Shown here: positions 8,794 to 17,304 of the stretch, one piece after another | Layout of the letters: each line of letters begins with the position of its first letter | How positions within the stretch are numbered: position 1 is the first letter of the stretch | NCBI RefSeq assembly: GCF_002077945.1 | Contig: NZ_LVYD01000054.1 | Coordinates: 1 to 64,000, forward strand | Reading direction: 5' to 3' | DNA length: 64,000 nt | Origin: Niastella vici | Lineage (GTDB): Bacteria; Bacteroidota; Bacteroidia; Chitinophagales; Chitinophagaceae | The notes under the pieces: generated by a model | Seen by the model: only the letters and a program-made list of their open reading frames with translations | What the model was told of the DNA's origin: nothing | Database searches by the model: none | Made by a program: the position numbers and the translations under genes

Positions 8794-9321
8794 ATGAAAA
8801 AAATGAATTTAAAAATTCTGGAAGATGGACAAAGTACGGGATTATCCGTACGGAATGGTGGTTTTATGGCAGAGGCAGCATCAGTTTGCCTGCATCATCA
8901 TTTACATCCATCGCGGGTAAATTTTGCTGTGGTGGGTGCCATTCAGGAATCTTACCAGTTATCACGATTAAAAACAGATGAATTAAGTATTAACAGCTTT
9001 GCTGATATAGACGAAGCGGCTCAGTTTGGTGCAATGGGTATTGCTGTGGCTCTCATTCACGATCAGAAAGGATGGAAAGTGAAGAGATCATGGAAAGGAA
9101 CCGGATTTGATTATTGGGTGGGAGATCAAAAAGAAAGTTATCCTTTTAAAGATACATTAAGATTGGAAGTGAGTGGTGATTTTAGGGGTACTGATGCCGA
9201 ACTGAGGCAGCGGCTTAAGAGCAAGCTTGAGCAAACGACCCGTTCAGACAGTACCAACCTGCCGGCCTATGCGGTTATAGTGGAATTCAGTAATCCTAAA
9301 AGTTTAACAGGAGCCCGATGA
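8794..9321 (+). CDS. Small nuclease-like protein of the Z1/AIPR operon
   Basis: A protein of about 175 residues from the ATG at 8794; an ATG at 8785 would add three residues. No family is named with certainty. The C-terminal half contains GTGFDYWVG followed 19 residues after its Asp by LRLEVSG. This is the spacing of a restriction-endonuclease-like G-x-D ... E-x-K site, with Ser in place of the usual Lys. The N-terminal half is helical and contains a His-rich patch (VCLHHHLHPS). Its stop overlaps the Z1 start (ATGA), so it is translationally coupled. It may be the restriction nuclease subunit or a structural partner of the Z1 helicase. The function is inferred only from motif and context. Confidence 0.6.
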   Translation: MKKMNLKILEDGQSTGLSVRNGGFMAEAASVCLHHHLHPSRVNFAVVGAIQESYQLSRLKTDELSINSFADIDEAAQFGAMGIAVALIHDQKGWKVKRSWKGTGFDYWVGDQKESYPFKDTLRLEVSGDFRGTDAELRQRLKSKLEQTTRSDSTNLPAYAVIVEFSNPKSLTGAR

Positions 9322-12300
9322 GCGATAACATTCATAAAATAAATACTTGGCATGAGGAGGCCATGGATTTTGCGGAGATGGCATTTTTTGCCGGCCGCCG
9401 AAGTGAACAATACAGTTACTGGAAATACATTCAGCGCGCTTTAAACTATGAAAAGGCAGCTGCCAGATTGCTGAAAGATATTGACGATTCGGAACCTTCC
9501 AGATCTGTTTTGTACCAGGGGGCGGTACATTTTGCCTTAAACCTGGATAATTTTGAGGAGGCAAAAATATTACTCGCAGAGGCTTTGGAGGGCAATCCTC
9601 CTGCAGAGATCAGAGAAGATCTGGAATTGCAACTGAGCCTGCTTGGACGACGGGAAAAAATCAGAAATAGAATAGCTGACGATGCTCAAAAAAATCTCAG
9701 CTATCTGGAAGATGAAACAGACCCTGAGCGTGAAGATATTAACCATGCGCTTAATGCGGCAATTACAGGGGCAGAAGCTTTTTTGGGTAAGCAAATAATC
9801 TCACAGCTATTAAACAGACCTGCTTTACAAGTGTTACTGGAGAGTAAAAATCTTGTATCGAACCCAAATTATCAGATATTCGAAAACCAGAAGCCCAATG
9901 AGAAGTGGGTTGAGGGAAGAGGGGCAAAGATTACTTGGAATTTTTGGAAGGCATATAAGGAATACCTGGATCATAAGGGAATTGCAGCCTCTACTATTAC
10001 CAAACTGGACCATCTGACTGATGATATCCTGAACCGGATTGGAGACCCCAATAAGCCAGGCGTGTGGGATAAAAGAGGAATGGTTGTTGGCGATGTTCAG
10101 TCTGGTAAAACCAGTAATTATATTGGTTTAATAAATAAGGCCGCTGATGCAGGATTCCGTATCATTATTATTCTTAGCGGTCTTTATGAGAACCTCAGGC
10201 AACAAACCCAACAACGTGTGGATGAAGGATTTTCAGGATTTATGTCCGCCCCTGGCAGCAACAGTGAAATAATTGGAGTGGGTAAGCACAGGAAAAGCTT
10301 TCCTGTACATCCGATTACACACACTAAAGACGGAGGAGATCTGCGTGCTTCCTCACTTCGAAACCTGCCACTGAATACGAACGATTATTACGCCATTGTT
10401 ATTAAGAAAAATGCTTCGGTATTAAAAAATTTGCTGACTTGGCTGTATGCAAGGGGTGAAAAGGACGGGGAGTATCAGATCATTAAAAACATTCCGCTTT
10501 TGATTATTGATGACGAGGCTGATTACGCTTCTATAAATGTGGACAAGGATTTTGTTTCACGAATTAACGGATATATTCGCTCCACGCTGGGACTTTTTGA
10601 GCAAAGTGCTTTTATTGGTTATACCGCCACGCCTTTTGCAAATATATTTATGTCAGACCCAAATGATACGGAGGGAAAAGATATAATTATTGATGGTAAA
10701 AAGTTCCGGTTGGGCGATGAGCTGTTTCCGCGTGACTTTATTATAAATATTCCCCCACCTTCCAATTATATTGGTTATACGAAGGTGTTTGACACGGAGA
10801 CCTGGCCGGAAGCTGAAGAAGAGAGTTTACCACTTGTAAATGAAATTGATGATTTTGAACCTTATATTCCCCAGACACACCGGAAAGATGATGATCTGCC
10901 GGCAGCACTACCCCCAAGCCTTGAATATGCTGTTTATTGTTTCATTATTGTTTGTGCTGTACGGATAGCACGCGGACGTGAAAAAGAGCATAACTCAATG
11001 CTGGTTCATGTGTCTTGGTATGTAATATGGATTAACCGGGTGGCTCTTCTGATCAATACTTGGTTATCCGCCGTTAAGGATAGTATCCGTTATGATCAGG
11101 GCGGAGCAGTTGCTAAGACATTAAAAGAGGTTTGGGAAAAAGAATATAAAGGACGTACTCATGTGGTGGCTGAACGCCTGGGGTACGATGATCCACGTTT
11201 AATAGATCATGACTGGGACGAGATACTGCCTTTCCTGTGCCAGGCGGCTGAAAAAATTGAAGTTCGCGCTGTTCACGGGGCTCAAAGAGGGTTGCCTTAC
11301 GATAACACCACGCCGCTGAATTATCATGAATATGACAATGGTTTATCGGTGATTGCAGTCGGTGGTAATAAACTTTCGAGGGGTTTAACACTTGAAGGTC
11401 TCTCTGTAAGCTATTTTTTAAGGGCTACCAAATTTTATGACACACTGCTTCAAATGGGGCGTTGGTTTGGCTACCGATCTGGTTATGCAGATGTATGCCG
11501 TTTATTTACCACCGAAGAACTTATCACTTGGTATCAGTACATTGGCAATGCCACTGATGAACTTAAGGAACAGTTTGATATTATGAATCTGGCAGACAGA
11601 ATACCCCGAAACTTCGGATTTAAAGTACGTTCGGCGCCAGGCATGCTGATGATCTCAGCTGCTGCCAAAATTAAAGGGGCCACCGATCTGAATCTGAGTT
11701 ATTCAGGCGAACTGCTGGAAACTTATATAATCAGTAAAGACCGGGATACGTTAAGGAAAAATCTGAGTGTCATAAAAGAACTGGTAACATCTCTGCCGGC
11801 GCTATCCGGTAAAGTGCGGCAGGGCCAATCTTATATCTGGGAGAATATTCCATTTAAACCGGTTGATGCTTTTCTTGAACACTATCTCACAAAACAATCC
11901 AATATCCGTCCGGATTTTATCCGTAGTTATATTGCCAACCAAGTGAGAAAAGGAAATCTTATAAATTGGACAATTGTACTAATCAGTAATTCATCTCCCC
12001 AAAATTCATATGAATTAGCTACCGCTGAAAGCATGTTAGAGGTAGGGTTAACAAAACGTCAGGAGGCAATACATAAGAAAAATGGTGTTGAAACAGTAGA
12101 TCCTGTGAATTATATCATCCGCCAATCACATATCATCAGTCCTCCGCATGAATATCTGGATATGGAAGAATCGGATGAGCGCTATCTGAAAGCCAAAGAT
12201 GAAACCATACAAAACAGCCGATCAAGGGCAACTCCTAAAAATCCTGGCGGTAAATATGTAAGAAAGTACAGGGGAAGTCAAAACGCGCTTCTTATAATAT

Positions 12301-12485
12301 ACCTGCTGGATCCAACAGGGTTTAACGGTGATAAGGATTTACCAGCCACAGGTTATGCGATCGGCCTGCCTCAAATTGAAGGAGATACCAAACTTCCTTA
12401 CAAAGTAAATGACGTGTTTATGCAGGAGTTGTTCAGCTATCCGGAAGATGCTGAGGAGAACCCTGAAACGGAAGATGAAATATAA
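9318..12485 (+). CDS. Z1 domain SF2-type helicase/ATPase
   Basis: A 1055-residue protein. An N-terminal helical, TPR-like region of about 150 residues precedes the ATPase. Walker A is GDVQSGKTSNYIGL near residue 258, and Walker B is LIIDDEADYASIN near 397. The motif III equivalent is YTATPFANIF near 433. The Z1 domain contains GGNKLSRGLTLEGL and the motif VI-like QMGRWFGYR near 711. Z1 domains are known from predicted restriction systems linked to MutL-like ATPases and AIPR proteins. The probable role is ATP-driven DNA translocation or unwinding that feeds a nuclease. The gene is coupled to the preceding one by a 4-base overlap and sits 6 bases before the AIPR gene. The C-terminus ends in an acidic tail (EDAEENPETEDE). 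Confidence 0.9.
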   Translation: MSDNIHKINTWHEEAMDFAEMAFFAGRRSEQYSYWKYIQRALNYEKAAARLLKDIDDSEPSRSVLYQGAVHFALNLDNFEEAKILLAEALEGNPPAEIREDLELQLSLLGRREKIRNRIADDAQKNLSYLEDETDPEREDINHALNAAITGAEAFLGKQIISQLLNRPALQVLLESKNLVSNPNYQIFENQKPNEKWVEGRGAKITWNFWKAYKEYLDHKGIAASTITKLDHLTDDILNRIGDPNKPGVWDKRGMVVGDVQSGKTSNYIGLINKAADAGFRIIIILSGLYENLRQQTQQRVDEGFSGFMSAPGSNSEIIGVGKHRKSFPVHPITHTKDGGDLRASSLRNLPLNTNDYYAIVIKKNASVLKNLLTWLYARGEKDGEYQIIKNIPLLIIDDEADYASINVDKDFVSRINGYIRSTLGLFEQSAFIGYTATPFANIFMSDPNDTEGKDIIIDGKKFRLGDELFPRDFIINIPPPSNYIGYTKVFDTETWPEAEEESLPLVNEIDDFEPYIPQTHRKDDDLPAALPPSLEYAVYCFIIVCAVRIARGREKEHNSMLVHVSWYVIWINRVALLINTWLSAVKDSIRYDQGGAVAKTLKEVWEKEYKGRTHVVAERLGYDDPRLIDHDWDEILPFLCQAAEKIEVRAVHGAQRGLPYDNTTPLNYHEYDNGLSVIAVGGNKLSRGLTLEGLSVSYFLRATKFYDTLLQMGRWFGYRSGYADVCRLFTTEELITWYQYIGNATDELKEQFDIMNLADRIPRNFGFKVRSAPGMLMISAAAKIKGATDLNLSYSGELLETYIISKDRDTLRKNLSVIKELVTSLPALSGKVRQGQSYIWENIPFKPVDAFLEHYLTKQSNIRPDFIRSYIANQVRKGNLINWTIVLISNSSPQNSYELATAESMLEVGLTKRQEAIHKKNGVETVDPVNYIIRQSHIISPPHEYLDMEESDERYLKAKDETIQNSRSRATPKNPGGKYVRKYRGSQNALLIIYLLDPTGFNGDKDLPATGYAIGLPQIEGDTKLPYKVNDVFMQELFSYPEDAEENPETEDEI

Positions 12486-12491
12486 GCTGTT

Positions 12492-14552
12492 ATGAAGCAA
12501 TTACCATCAGAGTTAAGCAATTTTTCAGCGTTTTTAAATGCAGAGGTATCAAATCTGCTGCAATCAAAAAAGGATGCGGGGTTCAGGGAGGTTGCCTTTA
12601 CAGAGCTGGTGCTGGATTACCTTTCAGATACAAACGAAACTTCAAACGGGCAGATTTGTACTGCAGTTCACAGAAACAAGGCAGGAAACCGGTTACGACA
12701 AATAAACGCATACAGCATATGGGATAATTATGAAACACTGGATCTGTTTATTACAGATTTCAATGGTTCTGGAGAAGTATACACACTTGACAAAAGCAAG
12801 GTGGAAAGTAATTTTAATCTGGCACTCAAATACCTTGGTTACGCAATAAAAGGAAAAACAGAAGAGCTGGAGGAGTCGGCACCGGAAACAGAGTTTCTGC
12901 AAAACTTTAATGAGTACCGCAGCCAGTTGTTAAGGGTGAGAATTATCTTGCTAACTGATGGTGTTGTAAAATCAAAGCTTTCAAGACCTAAGACCAAGGA
13001 GGGCGACCTCACTGTTCTTTTTGATGTGTGGGATGTGGAACGGATTAATCAGTTGTGGTCTTCACAGAGAAAACGGGAAATAATTGAAATAGATGTTCAC
13101 AAGCAATTCAACTACCAGATTAAATATTTGCCTCTTACGCAAAAAACAGAGAGTTACAGTACTTATGTTTCCATTATTCCGGCCAGTCTTTTAGCTGATC
13201 TTTATGATGAATATGGAACGCGATTGCTTGAACAGAATGTGCGCGTGTATTTGCAAAATGTAGGGAAAGTAAATAAGGAAATCAGGAAAACCATATTGGA
13301 AAAACCTGAAATGTTCATGGCTTACAATAATGGTATTTCGGCCACAGCAACTGCCATAAGTTTTGACAAAGCTAACAATGGTAATGGAGTGGAATTAATT
13401 AAGAAAATATCAGGTTTCCAGATTGTAAATGGTGGCCAAACCACTTCATCTGTTTATTATGCAAGAAAAAAAGACAGAGCTGATCTTAGTAAAGTTTATG
13501 TACAAATTAAAATCACGCTGGTCCATAAAGAAGAAGAGATGGAGAAAATTGTTTCCAGCATTTCAAAATATGCGAATAGTCAAAATAAGGTAAGCGAAAT
13601 TGATCTGACCTCCAATCAAGCTTTTCATGTTGTTCTTGAAGAGTTTTCCCGCACCACCTGGGCACCGCCGGTTCAGGGAAGTACTCAGCAAACGCGTTGG
13701 TTTTATGAACGCGTGAAAGGTCAATACAAAGAGGAACTGAATAAAGAACATACAGGGGCCCGCAAAAAGAATTTTAAAAAGAGAAATCCTGCGCACCAAG
13801 TGATCAAGAAAGAGGAAGTTGCAAAATATAGGAATGCTTGGTTTCAATTGCCTCATTTGGTGTCGAGGGGCAGTCAGAAAAACTATCTTTACTTTATTCA
13901 GGCGAATGGGAATAAAAAACCCTCACGCATTTATTTCAGAGAAACTGTTGCAATGGCTCTTTTTTTTAATGAAGCTGAAAAACTTTATGGGAAAAAACCA
14001 TACGCTTTAGGTGATTTGCGTTACATAGCAATTCCATATGCCATCTCCTGGTTGAATTGTCATTTACCTAAAGATATTAACCTTGGAAAAATATGGACAG
14101 CTCAGCGCCTATCTCCTGAATTAAGCACCTTACTGCTGGATGTTTTAAAGCATGTAAATATCTTTTTTCAAGAGAAGAAACCTGCTTCGTATTCTCTAAT
14201 GGGGGAATGGGCTAAACGAGACGAATGCTGGCAGCTATTAAAAAGCATCAGCCCAAAAAGGTGGGGCATTGATTTTAAATCTGTTTCAAAGGATCTGAAT
14301 CAGACGGCTTCGGAAAAAGAGGATGATGCAGATCTAGAGAACAGAATGGTATCGATTCCTTTAGAGAACTGGGAATTGATTGAAGAATTTGGAAAAAACA
14401 AAGGCAAATTCAGTCCATTGCAAATAGGAGTTATTAAGAATGTAATTAGCTCTATCAGAAAGGAGAAAGCAATGAGTAGTCAGCTTATTTCAGGCGCCAG
14501 AGAAATTCTGGCTATTTATAACCGGAAAGTCAAAGATCCGATTTACTTTTAA
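12492..14552 (+). CDS. AIPR family protein (abortive-infection phage resistance)
   Basis: A 686-residue protein. The AIPR domain covers about residues 230-560, with the hallmark stretches FMAYNNGISATATAI, GFQIVNGGQTTSS and SSISKYANSQNKVSEIDL. The family is named after an abortive-infection protein and recurs with Z1, GHKL ATPases and methylases in predicted defence loci. Its biochemical activity is not settled. The N-terminal region of about 220 residues may carry a divergent nuclease fold, but I cannot assign catalytic residues. It is the last gene of the plus-strand operon, and its 3' end overlaps the convergent HNH gene by 23 bases. That leaves no room for a terminator and could cause transcriptional interference between the two units. 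Confidence 0.88.
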   Translation: MKQLPSELSNFSAFLNAEVSNLLQSKKDAGFREVAFTELVLDYLSDTNETSNGQICTAVHRNKAGNRLRQINAYSIWDNYETLDLFITDFNGSGEVYTLDKSKVESNFNLALKYLGYAIKGKTEELEESAPETEFLQNFNEYRSQLLRVRIILLTDGVVKSKLSRPKTKEGDLTVLFDVWDVERINQLWSSQRKREIIEIDVHKQFNYQIKYLPLTQKTESYSTYVSIIPASLLADLYDEYGTRLLEQNVRVYLQNVGKVNKEIRKTILEKPEMFMAYNNGISATATAISFDKANNGNGVELIKKISGFQIVNGGQTTSSVYYARKKDRADLSKVYVQIKITLVHKEEEMEKIVSSISKYANSQNKVSEIDLTSNQAFHVVLEEFSRTTWAPPVQGSTQQTRWFYERVKGQYKEELNKEHTGARKKNFKKRNPAHQVIKKEEVAKYRNAWFQLPHLVSRGSQKNYLYFIQANGNKKPSRIYFRETVAMALFFNEAEKLYGKKPYALGDLRYIAIPYAISWLNCHLPKDINLGKIWTAQRLSPELSTLLLDVLKHVNIFFQEKKPASYSLMGEWAKRDECWQLLKSISPKRWGIDFKSVSKDLNQTASEKEDDADLENRMVSIPLENWELIEEFGKNKGKFSPLQIGVIKNVISSIRKEKAMSSQLISGAREILAIYNRKVKDPIYF

Positions 14553-15531
14553 ACTCTTTCCATCGCTTTATTAAGGCTTTTGTGGATGGATTGAATTTTT
14601 TGTTTCTCAACTTAATGCTCTTTCCTTCGAGCTTTTCATAATAAGAGTTCCGTAGAGAGGAATGCAGATGAACTTTCATGGTCTCCGGATGAATACCGAA
14701 TAAATTGGCATCAAACAGGCTGTGAATGTCTTTTCTCAATAATAATCCATTGGCCGGATGATGGTCTTTTTTTCCTCTGTAGAAGCAAATATGACTGGCT
14801 TCAATAGTTTCTTTTATGTTACATCCTGTTAACATACATGTATCCCCATAAATGCCAAGTAGCTGCTCCTTAAATCGTTGCTGACCCTGCCTTGATGGAG
14901 TCTTTCTCAGTTTGTAAGTGCGTGTGTCTGCGCTATCTGGTTCGTAAGGGTGCAATACAGGTATTTCGAAAGCTGGCTTTGGAGCTATGGCAGTGGTCTT
15001 ATTTTTAAGCCTGTTATATATCGGCCGAAAGTTGTCATTGAGAAATGTGACTTCTGCAGGCTGAATAGAATAATAGAGGTTCCATCGTATAAAGTAAGCT
15101 CTGAGAATTTTAACATCTGTTTTGGGTGGAGCTGGAATAAAAGAGCTGTTATAATGAGCTGTATATTCGTTCACCAGAATATTTTGTTCAATTGGATTAT
15201 CAAATTCGTGTTTATTCCGGCATTTGTACGTTGGTGTTATCCCGACTCTTTTATAATGTTCCTGAGTGTTGCACTCAGGACAGCGATATCTGACCTTTGG
15301 AACGTTTTTTCGTTCCATTACAGAATTTATTTTCGCAAAGCCCAGGATGTATTTTTTGTTTACAATCACCACATAATCATTTACTTTAACCTTGTCGTGA
15401 TTTTTCACGTTTGTATCATAAACATATACAGCATCTACTTTATCTGCATATCCGGTGTTTCCTCCAAATGCGCTATTTTCTCCTTTTGATTTAAGAATCC
15501 ACAAATTTGCCGGGCTTGTTTTTTCAGGCAT
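14530..15531 (-). CDS. HNH endonuclease with N-terminal EVE/PUA-like region and Zn-ribbon
   Basis: A 333-residue protein. Residues 5-75 (LWILKSKGEN, then DYVVIVNKKYILGFAKI) resemble the small beta-barrel EVE/PUA-like modules that read modified bases; this assignment is tentative. Residues 80-110 form a Zn-ribbon (RCPECNTQEH and KCRNKHEF). The C-terminal third is an HNH_2-type nuclease: CMLTGC, EASHICFYR, HPANGLLLRKDIHSLFD. A DNA-modification reader fused to HNH is the McrA-like design. Beside a C5 methylase, it may instead sense unmethylated sites. It is transcribed with vsr (4-base gap), opposite to the methylase operon, and is the best candidate for the cutting subunit of the island. Confidence 0.82.
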   Translation of the reverse strand: MPEKTSPANLWILKSKGENSAFGGNTGYADKVDAVYVYDTNVKNHDKVKVNDYVVIVNKKYILGFAKINSVMERKNVPKVRYRCPECNTQEHYKRVGITPTYKCRNKHEFDNPIEQNILVNEYTAHYNSSFIPAPPKTDVKILRAYFIRWNLYYSIQPAEVTFLNDNFRPIYNRLKNKTTAIAPKPAFEIPVLHPYEPDSADTRTYKLRKTPSRQGQQRFKEQLLGIYGDTCMLTGCNIKETIEASHICFYRGKKDHHPANGLLLRKDIHSLFDANLFGIHPETMKVHLHSSLRNSYYEKLEGKSIKLRNKKFNPSTKALIKRWKEFKSKSDL

Positions 15532-15535
15532 CTGA

Positions 15536-15952
15536 CTATTGTTTTTTTAGTATGGATATTAACTTTTGAAGTTCTTTTACTGTCTTATCTTTTAAGTCAC
15601 ATTCCCAGATTTCAAACACTTTCCAGCCAGCCGCAATAAGTTTTTCTTTATTTTGTTCGTCAAGAAGTTTAGTTCTGTTGATCTTATCTATCCACCAATC
15701 CTTTCGTGTTGATGGAATTTTGAAGTATTTACAGCCGTCGTGTCCATGCCAGAAACATCCATGTACAAATAACACCGTTTTATATTTACTTAAAACAACA
15801 TCAGGTCTACCTGGCAGGCTTTTAACATGTAACCGGTATCTGAACCCGTTTGCAAACAGAAATTTTCGCAGAATCATTTCGGGCTTCGTGTTAGTGCCTT
15901 TGATCCGGCTCATATTGAAACTTCGTATTTCCTTTGAATGAACATCTGCCAT
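15536..15952 (-). CDS. vsr: Very short patch repair endonuclease Vsr
   Basis: A 138-residue Vsr endonuclease counted from the ATG at 15950-15952. An upstream in-frame ATG would add 38 residues unlike the family, and the MADVHSKEIRSFNMSRIKG start matches Vsr proteins. Visible signatures are MSRIKGTNTKPE, GRPDVVL with catalytic Asp51, and FVHGCFWHGHDGCKYFKIP with the zinc- and DNA-contacting Cys/His residues. The enzyme nicks 5' of the T in T:G mismatches arising from 5-methylcytosine deamination, so it protects the sites methylated by the island Dcm. It is the first gene of the minus-strand vsr-HNH unit. A -7 box lies only 4 bases before the start, suggesting a leaderless transcript. Confidence 0.94.
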   Translation of the reverse strand: MADVHSKEIRSFNMSRIKGTNTKPEMILRKFLFANGFRYRLHVKSLPGRPDVVLSKYKTVLFVHGCFWHGHDGCKYFKIPSTRKDWWIDKINRTKLLDEQNKEKLIAAGWKVFEIWECDLKDKTVKELQKLISILKKQ

Positions 15953-15956
15953 ATAA

Positions 15957-15964
15957 CAAAAGTA
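15957..15964 (-). promoter_or_regulatory. Likely -7 box of the vsr-HNH promoter
   Basis: TACTTTTG on the minus strand matches TAnnTTTG exactly and ends 4 bases before the vsr ATG. No clear TTTG element is found 19 bases upstream, so the promoter may be weak or controlled. Confidence 0.4.
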
Positions 15965-16596
15965 CTCAATGTTGTTTATTTTTGCTTTTGTAATTTTGCA
16001 ATCAATAAAATGAGTAAGTCTCACATAAGGATAAAGACTGAATATTAGAATGGCGAAATTTAACAAGTCGTTTGTGAGTGAGGTAGTTATATCGGAAGCA
16101 TGTTACAGAACTCCTATTCGAAGCCAACTACTGATTTCCAATTTGTCAAAATAGTAACATAACCGATGTGAAGAAAAAGAAACTAATGCTAGAATATGAA
16201 AATATTGAAGGCAAGCTTAATGTCAAATAGTTGCTGTCATTTTGGAAGCCGGGAAACAACCGGTGTTATGTTTGTGCTTGATGGAGTGGGTTATATTTTC
16301 TACCGGATACTGAATGGGTAAATAGATTTCAGAATTCAGGCATTCTCCAAATAAGGTTCAAAAAACGAAAAATATTATTGAAGTTATGAAGTTTTCTTAT
16401 AGGCGAATTTAACAAGTATAGAAGCGACTGCGTTTCAGCATTGGAAAACTTGATTCATAAGAGTAAATTAGACTATTACTTTTGTAAAGTAATAGTCTAC
16501 CTGAATAAACCCAGGTAAGAATTAGCCTCCCTCGCTCATTAAATCGACCAAAAAATTAAATAGCTGATTTTCATGAAGATATAACGGCCGCACATA
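15965..16596. other. Intergenic region at the right end of the island
   Basis: About 630 bases without a convincing gene. It contains a perfect 14-bp inverted repeat at 16469-16499 and one copy of AATCGACCA at 16542-16550, both close to the right boundary repeat. Confidence 0.45.
16469..16499. repeat. Perfect 14-bp inverted repeat
   Basis: TAGACTATTACTTT (16469-16482) and its exact complement (16486-16499) are separated by TGT. There is no T-tract on either side, so a simple terminator is less likely than a protein-binding site or recombination-related palindrome. It lies about 100 bases inside the right boundary repeat. Confidence 0.55.
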
Positions 16597-16640
16597 TCCC
16601 GTCCGGTCCGCAAAAAAAGGATCATCAGCAATGGTGGTCC
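16597..16640 (+). repeat. Right island boundary repeat (att-like, tRNA 3'-end-like)
   Basis: The 15-base core TCCCGTCCGGTCCGC (16597-16611) is identical to the left boundary and is followed by TCATCAGCAATG (16622-16633) inside an 8-bp hairpin, GGATCATC/GGTGGTCC, with two G-T pairs. The hairpin has diverged from the left copy, in line with an old duplication by integration. No tRNA body lies upstream. Confidence 0.65.
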
Positions 16641-17245
16641 ATTTTGCATTTTGGGTGTTTACAATTCCCCTTCCGGATTATATGGGATTTCACGGATCAA
16701 ATTGTTGGGGGTTTGGGATCCAATTGAAGAATTGGGGGATTTAGGATAAAGTAGTTCTTTTGCAGGCGATAAAACGGCTTTGAACATTGGAAAAGGACAG
16801 GGAAAAAGAATTATTAGGGATCAAGTGAAAAAGTTGGGAGATTTTAAGAAAATTGGTTTCCCTATCTTCTCATAAGCCACTCACACTATTTCTATCTTTC
16901 TGTAATGCAATTATCCGCGCTCACTATGAGTTATCCCGTTGTCATTATAGATTATCCCTAACTCAAACATTGTATTCCTTTCTCAAGGATATATCATCCG
17001 TAACAAAGGTTGAGTTGTCTCTTTGCAACTTTGGTGCAATAGTCTACAACTTATGCTCGTATGTTCCAAACTTATTAACTAAAGTTGACCAGGAATGTTC
17101 CATTGTTCTTAGCCTTGTGTCAAATATGCGGTGGAATGCACACAAGTTAGCCGCCTATGCTCCAACGTTAGCGAGGAATGTTATATAGTTGCTTAGGGAT
17201 GCGGTATCCTGAGCAACTTACCCCAAAAAACTGGAAACAAATGCT
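16641..17245. repeat. Intergenic region with a degenerate 21-nt-periodic array
   Basis: The segment 16911-17188 has a 21-base period. The related starts TTATCC (16911), TTATCCC (16931), TTATCCC (16952), TATTCC (16973) and TCATCC (16994) are spaced 20 to 21 bases. Read on the minus strand, later units carry TTGGAGCATA and TTGGAACATAC-like cores. A 111-codon open frame on the plus strand persists only because 21 is a multiple of three. The same core occurs in the array at 45403-45675. Function unknown. Confidence 0.5.
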
Positions 17246-17278
17246 GAAAACAGCCTGGCATATTTCCAGACTGTTTTC
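17246..17278 (-). terminator. Hairpin downstream of the lipocalin-like gene
   Basis: GAAAACAG (17246-17253) and CTGTTTTC (17271-17278) pair, with an inner CTGG/CCAG pair and one mismatch. It is placed 27 bases after the stop of the minus-strand lipoprotein gene. There is no strong T-tract, so confidence is moderate. Confidence 0.5.
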
Positions 17279-17304
17279 AATACGAGGGTATCTTTTCAAA
17301 GAGA

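Noticed and set aside
16853-17188. Plus-strand open frame of 111 codons
   Set aside because: It stays open because of the 21-nt periodicity, has no recognisable domain or signal and starts in a non-coding context.
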